DNA from: Opisthocomus hoazin
Lineage: Eukaryota; Chordata; Aves; Opisthocomiformes; Opisthocomidae
Length of the DNA: 64,000 nt
Assembly: GCF_030867145.1 (NCBI RefSeq)
Contig: NC_134431.1
Coordinates: 8,695,089 to 8,759,088, forward strand
Reading direction: 5' to 3'
How positions within the stretch are numbered: the stretch's first letter is position 1; every line of letters begins with the position of its first letter. Below, piece after piece: positions 44,571-56,400 of the stretch. A program made the position numbers and the translations under genes. The notes under the pieces were generated by a model. That model searched no databases. It had not been told where the DNA came from and saw nothing but the letters and a program-made list of their open reading frames with translations.

Positions 44571-47500
44571 CGAGAGGGCAGCCCGGTGCCCAGCTCTGGC
44601 TGCGCGGCACAGCCAGCCTGCATCCCCATGCCTGGAGCAGGCAGCACCCCGCTGCCAGTCCCCACGGGGCATGGGTGCTGAGCATCTGCTTCAAAAATCC
44701 TCTGCCACGAGAGGAATCAGTTTGCCTTGGCAACCAGGGTTTGATGGAGCTCTCTGCTCCTCCCTCCCCTCAGCACCGAGCCTCGGCTGCAGCTTAAGCC
44801 TCTTCTGCAGCTTCTCACTAAGTTGATTAATGGAAATAATTGGTCTCTTCATGTATCTGGAGACTGTTGCCGTGACAGCAGTTGTATTTTTGTTTTGTTC
44901 CCAGGTCGGGCTTGTTTTTCACATCCCACAGCTTTGAGGTGCTAGTAAATCAGGGCACTGATTCTCCCCCCAGCTCCGAAAGATGCACATCCCTCCAAGG
45001 GATGGGGTCTCGGACCAGGATGAGGCACGCTATGCCCCGGCCAGCCCTAGGACATGGCAGGCTGGCATCCTTCTCCCCTCCGTTTTTCACCCCCTCAAGC
45101 CAGGCTCGCAGTGGGTGGATGCGGCGCTCTGACTTCTGCACAGCAAGGAGCAGTGAGCCAGAGCCCTCGTGTTCACCCAGCATGGCCACGAGCACCCGTT
45201 CCCTTGTCAGCCAGCACCCATGGGCCTCTCTGTCCCTGCAGAGACCCTTTCAAAGCTGTGAGGAGTATGAGGCTATGAGTCCCTTCTCCATTATTTTTGT
45301 TGTCTCCCAACTTCTTACTTAGCTGCCTTTATCTGTCAACATATTTTCACATGAACAAAACCAGTGACTGTGTGGAAGATCTGCTAACGCCTGAAGTTGC
45401 AAAGCAGATGAACCACAGACCAGTCACTTTAAACCCTTCAGCTGCAAAAGTCCCACGGCTCCTGTATCAGGCATGTCCCAGCAAGACTCCTGTGTTATCC
45501 TTGCTTGTGATGTGCAGACATCCCATCACGCCTGGGCCACGGGGTGGATTCCTTTGCGGTGGGAATCCCCTTCAGGCTTGGGTTCCCTGTCTTCCCCCAA
45601 ATCACTGAGGAAGAAAAGTCCCTGCTGTATTTCACCTCAAAGGCTGGAAACTCCCCAGCAGTCCCACAGCTCTGCTGATGACACCAAGGCACTGACCTCT
45701 TGAGTGAGCATCACCTACCCAAACCCCACTGCAATTCCTGGCCTAAGGATGCTCACCTCCAGCACAACCTCCCCAACACCTTGCAGGCTTCCCTGGGAAA
45801 GGAGAAGTCAAATAAGCACAGATGAGATGCAGGTGGGGCTGTTTTCTAGCACAGCTGCCCTGGTCACCTATAAAAGGAAGGTGAAGGCACAGTAGGTCTT
45901 GATGGGATAGCTCTGTTTCTGGGTGGAGGAAGACCTTTCTACAAGGACACAGGTAAGCAAGAATGGTCTTTATTTTTATGTCCAACAGGAAAAAGAGAAA
46001 TTTTGTCCAGCTTTTCTTTGTGATCTGAGGATTTGAGCTCTGCTGCTGTGTGAGAGCAGTGTTTGCATGGCTGGGAAGGAGAGCTGAGCTTGGAAGTGGT
46101 GTTGTGCAGGCTGTAACTATGCAGTTTGGGCTGCTGCTGGTTGAGGAGACTCTGCTTAGCACAGGGTGCATGAAGCTGAGAGCCACCTGCCTTGGTGTTT
46201 CCTCATTCAAGCTTGCACAATCCCGTAGGAACTTGTATCCAGCATGGAAAGAGTCCTTCTGACTCGCTGTGGTGTAAGGGGCTGAGCGAGAAGCTGTGAA
46301 ACCTCCTGAGGTTCGAGAGCCCTGGCAGCTCCCAGCAGTGCCTAAAAATAACCAGGGCCACTCTTCAGAGTGTCAGTGTGGAATGAGGCTGATTAGCAAA
46401 GCCTGGCTTAGCTCTGCTCCCTGGAGCTGGCTGCCCTGTCTCTCCACCCCACTGCACAGCAGAAAGCACCAGCAGGACTCCCAGCCCAGGGCAGGGGCAG
46501 TGCCTGCCTTGGAACATGGGAGCAGGGGGAAGGTCTGCCTTCGGGAGCTGTGAGCAGGGTTAGGTGGCTGAGATGCTGCTATTGGTGCTTTACACGCAAT
46601 AGCAAAGGGAAGCGTAGGAGTTAAACGCCGGCTGGCAGCAAGAGGTGTCTGAGCTAAGCCCTTTCAAGTGGCTCCGTGGCTTCTGTTACCCACTGGCATC
46701 AGTAACCCCTTTGGCTGTGCTGCCCTGCTGGGACCCCTGCCTGGACAGGGAAAGCTTTACTGGCCTGCACACCCCCTTCTCTGAGTATTTCTGTGATGGC
46801 TGGAGAAATTCTGTACATCTGTGCCAGGTGATAGCAGCTTCTGATCCTTTCTGTAGGCAGGGTAAATCTGCCTGCGTAAGCCACCGGGGATGTGACATTC
46901 AGACACAAGTTGAAGTGGTGCTCGAGACGTGCCTGTAGTGTTACACTGGGGATGCGCAGTGATCCTGGCAAGTTACAGTCAGAAAAGGGAAAGCTTCTAA
47001 TGAAATGATTTGCTAACTATTTTTATGGACCACTGAAATGCAGCCGGGGTGTAGAAGGACACAGGGTGTCTCTAGCATACACAGGAAAGGTGCTGCATGC
47101 AAGAGACAAACTGGTCTGAGAGACCTGCAGGATGAAAGTCTACATGCACCAAAGAGTCCTGAGATCCTGTGTTGCAAGATCTGCAAACGCTACGGCGGTG
47201 GCAGCTCTGTGCAAGGGAAAGCTCAGTGCAGGAACAAGAGAAAGCAGCAGGATGACCTGAGGGCTGAGGAGATGCTCTGAGCGTGGGAGCCATGCGAGAC
47301 AAACCATGGAAAGGGCTGACTGAGCTAGCAGATCTGCCACTTACGTGAGCCCCACAAAAGGTCAAGCTTTGAGGGTTCCCTGGATCTTGCTGGGCTGCCT
47401 CTATGTGCAGAGCCAAACTCATTTGCACAGTTATGTACAGGCAAACCATGTTCCCGTGCAAAGCGTGCGGGAGCCTGTGGGCAGCGTTTGCACGCGACAT

Positions 47501-50500
47501 CCCCGTCGCTGGCAGGGGAGATGGCATGCGGCACCGCTCGCCCTAGGGCTGCCCTTAGCCAGCCTTGGAACGTGGCTTGGTACAAGTGCATGGCTGTGAA
47601 ATATGGAAAATACAGCAGGAAAGTCATTACAGCAGAGATGTTGATATTTTTTTCCTCTTAGCAGCTTTCTAGTATTTAGTAATTCAGAATACAGAGGGAG
47701 GTCAAATGACTTGATGAAACAGGAAAAACATTCCTGTGTATACAACCCTGTGAATCAAAATTATATCTGTCCATAGTGTGACTCCCTACCTGATTTAGTT
47801 GACTTTCCTTCTGGACATGACTTCAGACTAGTTTCTTACGCAGCAAGGCAGCAGCTTCTGGGGAAGGAAAAGAAAATAAACGTAAGAAAACATTGTCTGT
47901 GCTGTTGTTGGGCAGCACGAAGCTCAGCTGCTTTTTGCACCGCCTGCGACTAGGACGGCAAAGGGGACGTGGGGTCTGGCAGGGCTCTGCCCAGCAGGCG
48001 CAGCCGAAGCCCAGCTTGGCGAGCACGGAGACCCCAAGCGAAGGGCCGTGAGGTGGTGGTGTCCGCACGGCACCTTCTTGGGAGGGTTTCTGCTAAGAGA
48101 TCTGCCTTCTTGAGTCTAAGAGCAAGGGAAGTCCAGCCATGGGCCTGGCTTCACAGAGAAGTTCTCTCTGGTTTTGCTTCTCCTTTTGTTAACCTCGTGT
48201 GGGTGTGCTGGGGAGAACTGAAGCCACTTGCGTCTCCTGACCTGCGCTGCGGGGGACCCGGCAGCTGCCTTGCGAGTATAAATGAACATCGGTTTGCAGC
48301 TCCACTGCCCTTCAAAGAAGTGAAACTTCCATATCGGCCTCTCTGAGGCAAAAGGGGAAGTTTGATCTGGTACTTTTGGTCGCCTTGCTGGGTCTGTCTC
48401 CTGCTCCTTGGGTTTCTTTGCTGTTTGTGCACAGCTGTGCCTTCTCCTGCTGGCCCCAGGCCCTGCTCAAAGACATTTCCTCTGTGGCCTTCCCATCTGT
48501 GGGTGCATTGCAGTCTCCTGACATGCAGAGCCCAGCCAACAGGACACTTGCTTATTTTAGCAGCTGTTTCAGTTTTCAGGCTTTTTGGAACATCATGGAC
48601 TGTTTTTTCACTTTGTCCCAGGGACAGATATCAGCAGAACAGAAAGCAAGAGATGAACCATTTAACCATATAAACAGTAGCTCATTCAGCAATTCATCTG
48701 TCTAGCCCATTGGGGTTGAGTACCACTGACTGGAACCATTCCCCATCATTTTCCAAGCTGGGACAGATCTACAGCCTTGCTCTTTATTTTTCTGACCCAC
48801 TTTTGAAACTCCCCAGTTGCTGGAGCCGACTAATTGCTGGCTCTGGCCCTGCTTCAAGGACAGGGCACTTGCTGCTTCTGTGTGTCAGTTTGCCCATCTG
48901 TTAAATGGAGCTATTAATACTCGCTCCCCTCGCTAGATGCTTCAAATATTTGTAAAGCACTTTCAGATCTGCAGATGACAGGATTACAGAAGTGGAAAAT
49001 ACTAATTATGATCAGGACAGTAGCCAAACAAAGATACAGGGATTTAACAATACACTTTTGTTAGTGTTTACCCCATTTACAGAGAAGTGCTTACTGGAAA
49101 CACTGCAACGGAAAAGAAACGGCATTCTCACAACTCTGGGAATATGCATTGCCCTTTTGGGGCACCAAGCAGGCAAACAAAAGCAGGAAGGAAGAAAGCC
49201 AGCTTTGGAAATCCATGAGTCTTTATTTTCCGCCTTTGCCTTCCTGCCTTGCTCTGGCTCATGTGTTACGCAGCCCAAGCAGTCAAACCTCCAGCACTTC
49301 AGATGTGTTGCAAAATATCTCGGCGTACATGGCCCTCTGCCAGGAGAAGCTTAAAGCAAACTGGAGCAATGATGCTCTGAAGTAGGGGTTCTCACTGAGC
49401 AGCCCTGTTCCTGATGGGATGTGGGGAGCAACCCCCCATTTTATTTCAAAAAAAGCTGATTTTTGGAGACAAACTCTTTAGCAACTGATATTGGCTTTCC
49501 AACCCTGCAGCCTTGGCTCTGGCTAGGTGTTTGTGCCCATAGCCCTTGCTTGGGGATCTAGAGCCTGCAAATCGGAAGCTGGGCCCCTTGTTCCACCCCC
49601 AATGGCTCATCCTCTTCTGGATCACCCAGTTCTGCTGCTCCTGGGGTGATAGGCAGAGCTCTGCAGGTCCCTCTGTGCAAAGGCCAGGCTGTATCCCACA
49701 CAGGGAGCTTGGGGATTTAAGGCTGGTGAGGTGGATTAGTCCACGCAGTGTGACTAAGGATGGGCTAAAGTAACTCATTAAAGAACACTTTACATCTCCT
49801 AATCTAGTCATACAAGCAATCCGGGTACCATGGCTTATTTTGGGACCCCTGTGGAAATGTTCATGGGACAGCTAAATGTCCATACCCCATCAGGAATGAG
49901 TTACAAAGGCACCAGCATGATGCACGTGTTAGGGGTTCAGATTCCCTCCGTGTTCATCAGCTGTTACCCAAAAGGAACAAACACACGAAACAAACTTGGC
50001 GCTCTCAGCGCTGCTTCAGAATGAACCTATGTTCCAAACAACCCCAGAATGCTTTTTGGCAGAATTCAGCATTATTCTACACAACAGCTGTTATGGTGCT
50101 GCTTTTGATCCAGAGAGGAAATCCTTTCTGGTTTCACGCAAGGTGACGGCAGCGGGGAGAAGGCCGTTCTCGTGTCTCTAGGCTCCTGGGTAAGCAGGCT
50201 GCAAGCATCGCTGATCAGAGCGGCAGCCCGGGCCTCCCCGAGCAGGCTGCGACTGCCTCATTCAGTGCCCTGTACCCAGCGGCAGCTGCAATCCTGGGCC
50301 TCGGAGGGGCAAGAAGACTTGTAATTGTAGTGGAATGTTTTTCATAAGTCACTAATTACTCTGAACCAGGAGGTTTTATAATGCTTAAAATGCAATATCC
50401 TCTTAATCATACCCAGGACTGTTTTGTTACCGAGATAACTACCTGATATCCATTAAAATACCTTCTGAGCTCTTTGTTCCAGTGCTATCTCATGGCAACG

Positions 50501-53129
50501 AGCGCCACAGATTAATTACACTTTGTAGAAACAGTATTTCCAGTAAAGCTGATGACGCTCTGGTGGGGACACGTTTGGCTTATGACATCACTGCAAGTAT
50601 CAACAGAAGTTGGCATTTTGGTGCTCACTAGGGAGTTCCCAGGGCAGCAGCCTGTGACCAGCAACGTGCCGGCGTGGAGGAGCTGTGCAAAGAGCACCGA
50701 GCCTCGCCGGGGCTGTGCTGGAAGGAAGCATTTTGGAACTTGCCGCGCAAATGACAAGCGTGTGGTGTAAAGTCTATACCCCCGCAGGCTCAAAGGGAGT
50801 GAGAGTTTTGAAATGGGGGACTGGGTGGTTCATAGTCCAACTGCTGTCCTTCCTGCTCGCGCCACAGGTGCTGGCTGAGTCCTGGAGCGATGCCTCGGCC
50901 TCTCTAACTGCCGTCATGAGGAGCTGGGGACAAAGTCTGTGCAACAGCTGAACCTTCCCTTCTCACTGGTAGGTGTTGGCAAGCCTTGAGAGCAGCTCCC
51001 ACTATGACTTGGCTTTTTCTAGTCATGGGCTAGAGACGACTAGAAGTGTGGGGATTTTTTCTCTCATCCTGTCTAAGAAATGGATACTGTGTTGGAAAAC
51101 TTGTTTTCTGGATCAGTCCCTTTATAAAGCTTTGGTGACACTAAGGAAACACTTAGGAGCATGGAGAAACAACTGGATCTTGGCTTTGAATGTGAAAATG
51201 GGAGAGAACAGAACAGGGTGGCATAGAAAGGCAGACAAAAAGCTGAGGCTTCTGCTGTTCCTTATGGACTTGCAGATTAATCCTGGATTCTGCCACACAC
51301 CTGTTTGAGCCCAGGAAAACCATCTGCTTTGTGTGTAGCCCATGTAAAACAGTAATAACGCTGGTGTTTGGTTGCCCAGACAGGCTGGGGGGATTAATGC
51401 CCAGCAGCATACTGCAGGAACTGGCTCTGAGATGTGGGACATCAGGAAATCTCAGCAACTTGGAAAATGCTTTCCATTGTTATTTTGGGGAGCAGGGTTG
51501 TATGCCTGTGGGTATTCTAAGCGGGCTCAAAAGTGGATGTACCTTTCTTTGGGATAAGAGGATAAGGAAAAAAGCGAAAACCCCACATTCTAGCTCACGG
51601 TGTGCCTGTATACCTCGTCAGGATCAGCCACTGAGTACAGAAATACCAGGTGTTTGGAAGATGCATGGCTATGAACATTCTTGGGTTTCCATCTCTCCAT
51701 GACCCAGCTGCCTACACTGGGAGCCCACGTACTATATTTAATGGTCTCCAGCTCTTTGAGGCACCTGAGTCTGCACTCTCTGGAAAGTATCCCTGACAAT
51801 GAAGGCATGGGGGACTCGTAGGTCTGTGTTGAGCTTGGTCTGAAGGACTCAATGCCCTGATCTGTGTTTGACATATATTAAGCACTACCGATGCATCCAT
51901 GTTTGCACGGCTGTTTAACCTGCATCTGCTCTATGAATGAATCCAGGCATTGAGTAACTCTTTGTCCATCCTTCTTTCCCAAACACCATCCCTCATGAGA
52001 GCAGAAACATGACAATTTCTCAGTTGGCATGGTGGCCCTTTCCAGCTGAGAGTCTCGGAAGCCAAGGTGTGCCCTGCAGCTACCCAAGCCAGGCATGCCG
52101 ACCTCGTCACAAGCAAAGAGCCCAGAGCTTGAGGAGCTGCAACCAGCTGATGGCCTCTGCCCTGGCCAAGCCATCCCCACACCGCAAGTCTCCTCTTGCC
52201 CTTGCACTGCTGCAGCATCCCTGCTGCAGCTGCCTCTGGCTAATTGGAGCCCAGCATGTCCTCCTCCTAGTTTGTGCCATCAGCCCAGCCACCCTGGGAT
52301 TGCTTCTGGGTTCATGGCTACACGTGGCTCTTGTTCCATAGGCGTAGTAGGGGGTTCCACTTACCCCTTCCAAGCAAAGGGAAACGTTTCCTAAACACCC
52401 CTTTGGGGCCAAGGCATTAGATGCATGTGAAAGCTCACCACCACAGCTCGCTACCAGCTGCTTAGGGGAATCCAGAGGGAGGAGAGAAAGACACACAGAC
52501 CCGAGGTGAAGGAATTTGCAAAGCCTCCTGAGAACACCACACAGCAGTTCTTTTTTTATCTCAAGCCTTTGCCTTTTGAAACATTTGCTTGGAAAGCTGC
52601 ATGCCAAGGAGTCTCCGAGCCTACTTCTGCCACCACGCTCTGCAAAGCCCTCGCTCACGCTTTGAAGAAGAGCCTCGGGCAGCCCCGCAGCTCCCGGCAG
52701 CCCTGAGGCTGGATTTACACCACAGCCCTGTGCAGATGGCATGCTGGGCTCCTGTCGCACGGGCTGGCATCTGTTCCCACGCGAGCACAGAGCCTCCCTG
52801 ATGCTGTAAGGGATTCCCTCTGGTGAGTCGCTCAGAATAAATGGACACAAGTCAGAAACTCAGCCAGAAATCCCCGTGGGGGTCACTGATCCACGCTCCT
52901 TTGTGATTTCTAACTGCAGAGTCTGCTCTCCTTGCTACCCCGTCGCAGCACGTACTGAACTGCGTTATTTTCCAAGTGAAGCAGCAGCCACCTTCCTGCC
53001 ATCAGCCTACGAACGGCTGCTCCCAACAAGCAGAAAAACCAGGATGCAGCTTAGTTTTTTTTCAGCCCACGGTCTGGGGGCAGCAAAAATCTTGCTGTTC
53101 ACAATTGGTTCTGTAAAAGTTAACTGTAT

Positions 53130-53420
53130 CCCTAAACAAACCACCCGTTCGCAGCGCAGCGCCGGGGGCAGCAGGAGAGCAGCCCCTCGCTGCGCGCCCA
53201 TGCGGGTCTCCCGGCCGTCGCAGCCCATCGCCTGCCCTACGCGCCCGCAGCAGCGCGCACAGCCCTACTTACGGCCACCCCGGCTCCCGCTGCTTCGCCA
53301 ATCCCAAGTTCCGCGGTCCCACCGCCGAGGAAGAAACCGAGGATGGATCACACCCTCCTGGCGTCTCTGCCTGCTGTGGCGAGCAGCCAAGCCGGCCGAG
53401 GGAGTCGCAGCCAGTTTCAG
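53130..53420 (-). promoter_or_regulatory. CpG island, candidate PKIG promoter
   Basis: CpG dinucleotides are dense across about 290 bp (CGCAGCGCAGCGCCG, GCGCGCCC, CGCGGTCC words) in otherwise CpG-poor surroundings. An ATTGG (inverted CCAAT) box occurs on the minus strand near 53,300. It coincides with a strong minus-strand donor, so transcription toward PKIG is plausible. A plus-strand gene starting here is not excluded. Confidence 0.55.
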
Positions 53421-53450
53421 ACTTGCAGTTTCCTCGTACTGGGAGCTGCT
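53273..53450 (-). other. Candidate noncoding 5' exon, probably PKIG
   Basis: The minus-strand sequence within the CpG island ends at 53,273 in GTGGCC followed by GTAAGT, a full-consensus donor. It has no start codon leading to a recognised protein. The most economical reading is a PKIG 5' untranslated exon spliced to the acceptor at 38,038-38,039, giving a first intron of about 15 kb. The upstream boundary is a guess. Confidence 0.4.
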
Positions 53451-56400
53451 AAATGAAGTTGCACTTCTGGGGCCGAGGGGCGTGTTCTCCTCCCCTCCCG
53501 AGTCAGTCCCTGCCTGCTGTAATCCAATGCTCAGCCTGATGATGTCAAGCAGCTAGCGCTCGGCTCCTACCTTACAGTCGGCAGGAGGGATCTGTTTCCT
53601 TCTCACGGCGATCTTTGTTTAGCTTCGCCTTGTAACCCCATCTCCCGGCAGCTGCATGTGCCCGAACATCCTTCCTTCGATGCTCAGCGCTGTGGCTTTT
53701 GCTGCAGGGCCCTTCCTCCTGCCCGTGGTTCCCCAGGCTTCTCCGGTGCCGGGCTCGGGTGCAGGTCCCAGCTGCATCCCGCCGTTCATCCTCTCTGTCA
53801 GGGCCTGGCCAAAGGCACCGTCGCACCCTGTGCAGCCTGACCTATTTTACCAGCTGTAGTGCCAGTGAGGTGTCTCCCAGGAAAAAAATAGCTTTGTGGT
53901 TTTTTAGAGTGTCTTTTGCTCTGCAGATTCCCACGGGGTAAGATCCAAGCGTGCTTCAGCTTATCTGACCTGGGGTGCCAGCATAATTTTGGGGTGAAAC
54001 ACAGAGTTGATGATAGCAGCCAGATTTAAGTAGGGTAAGATGCTTAGGGCAAGGCAATACCACATATCAAGCACAAACCTTTGTATCCTCCCTGCTGTGA
54101 AGCACAGCCCAGGAGCTCTCAGCGAGCTTGGGGCCACTCCAGGGGAAAAGGAAGTTTTGGCTGCTCTGGCTGCTCTTGTCACCCTGGGGCCCAGGAGCAT
54201 CCCTCTGGGTGGTGTCACATCAGCCTTGGAGACACAGCAGGGTTCCTGAAGGCAAATGAACAAGCTGGTTGCAGGGCTGGGTCCCTAGCCTTGCCCCTGG
54301 CCCGTGCTCCTGCCCAGCCCTAGCAGCACAGTGGGAAGGTGTGTGAGCACACAAGGGTGTAGATATTGCTGCCTGCTCCTGCCTGAACGCCCAGACTGGA
54401 ACAGTGCCCATTAGTGCTTTACTGAGAGAGTGAAAGACTCGCTCCATCCCTGCTGTAAGGATACTCTGGTCCTCAGCTTTGTAATAGCGAGAAGAAGTGG
54501 CACAACTCCACTGGAAAGCATGAAGGGCATTTGCTAAGGACCGGATCCAGTCCCTGCTCGAGCTAGACAAGCTTTTATTTCAGGTTGCGTGAAAAGTGAG
54601 CAGTGTGAGCCAGAAGGATTTGGTTCTCCCCATCTGCCACCTCGCTGAGCACCAGACAGACACAGAGAGGGCATCTCTGCCACCCTGCAGCTCTCCCACC
54701 ACAGATGGGCCCTGGAGCTCACTGCCTGCCTCTGCTCCAGCAAGGAGCACCAGCCTCTCCTCTCGCCCCAGCACCGGCTGCACTGCCAGACCTGCTCCAC
54801 CTCCGCTGGCCTCGCCGCCTCCAGCCAGAATCTGTTTGTGTGCACTCGAAAACGAGCTGTTTGCCATGATAGATACCCACACCCCTGCCATTGCAGGAAG
54901 AGATAAAAACACCAACAAAAGAAGCAGGCAGTGCAGGAAACACCCTGATAACAACACTGAGACATGGAGGAAGGAGAATGGACCTCAGCAGAGCAAAACA
55001 TACCCATCCTTGGTGCATCCCCAAAGTGACCTCGTGTAGCTCTGCCTCCCAACCCAATTCTGGTTTATTTCAAAACCAGCCCTGTGGGCAGCCAGTTTGA
55101 TTTCCTGCGATGTATCGCTTGGCAGAAAGTCATCTCTCTCCAGTGCTTCTGAGTCATGTGTTACTACTTACCCGAAAGTAACGGTAAAGGATTCACCACA
55201 ACGCCCTGCCTGTCTTCACAAGGTGCAACAGAGGGAGGAGGGCTCTGTCATGCTGTGCCAAGGGACTGGCATGGCCTCAGGAGGTTGCCACGCTGGCCTG
55301 GCCAAGGCTATGATTTTCTCTTTAATCCAGCTCATATTTGAAAGGGATCCAGAAGGCCACAGCTTTACACTAATGCTTGGACTTTTCAATGCAGGGCTTG
55401 AAGGCCAAATCTGGGAAGGATGTAAATTCTGCACCAGCAACCCAGGTATTTTCTTGGCAGCCTATGGCCTGCGCCGTGCCAATACATGTGATATACAGCA
55501 ATAGTAACAACAAAGCACTTCAAAAAGCTGAGAGCATGGTATATGATCTGTACTTCTAAAATAAGATGTGTCCTAACTATCTGTCATACTCAAACCTCCC
55601 AATTCTGCGTGTCTGGTCCTGGGAACAACCTCCCCCACAGCATCCGTCGGAGCCCATCCTTTCCTGCACGCGCTCATGTATGCTTACAGTGTCCTCCTCA
55701 CCCAAGACCATCCCCTACAAGCACTGGTCAAACATTTTCCATCTAAACTCTTTTTAAGTAGAAAAATGCAATCTGGGATTTCCTACAGAACGTATCTGGG
55801 GTTTTTCCACAAAGGGAAAAAAATAAATCCCAAGATGCCAAAATGTTTACGTGAAATCTTGATGCATTAGGATAAAAATGTGTGGTTTTCAGTGTATTCG
55901 TTCTTCCAAGTTTTAAATGAAAGTTGATGGTTTTCTCTGGAAATCCACCCTAACTTCTAGCTACTTCTCAGATTCACCGCCTCTTGTCCCGTTGCTCTGT
56001 ACACCACAAGATGTTCACCCGGAGGTGTGGGTTATGAGCAAGTGCAGTTCCTCCCTCACCATGACGAGGAGACGTTACAGCCGCCTGGCGCGGCACGCTC
56101 CGTGTGATGGATGGTGTTACAGCCTTGAGTCGACTCACTCGGCTGCACCCGCAATCAGCCCTTAATGGCTGGCTATACTCTTCTATGGCTCCCACTTGAC
56201 CAATACGCCTGCCTTAGAGGTTTTTGCTGCTTGTTGCATCCATCTGCTTTGTACTGTGCTATCTTGCGTGGTCCAGGACTGGCGTTAATGACATTCCCTG
56301 CTCTGGACAGCGAGGTTTGGCTCTGCTCTGGTGGCTGCTGGTGCTGTTGACCATGCAGTTGGTCTGCAGACAACTGCAGGGATCTTTTCAAGTTCCGCAT

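Larger units (their letters stand above)
38040..53272 (-). other. PKIG: Presumed PKIG 5' intron sequence
   Basis: About 15 kb upstream of the PKIG coding exons hold no coding exon I recognise. Features seen are the G-rich minisatellite at 38.2 kb, a short TG microsatellite (38,635-38,650), a GC-rich patch (about 42,440-42,800) and a TCTG microsatellite (44,553-44,570). Mammalian PKIG has distant noncoding 5' exons, so intron status is an inference. Confidence 0.5.

Noticed and set aside
52107-52850. 247-codon minus-strand open frame next to the 53-kb CpG island
   Set aside because: No recognisable domain, no supported splice context, and frames of this size are expected by chance in GC-rich sequence.
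52876-53556. 226-codon plus-strand open frame across the CpG island
   Set aside because: Arg/Pro/Ser-rich product without a domain; it is a compositional artefact of the island.
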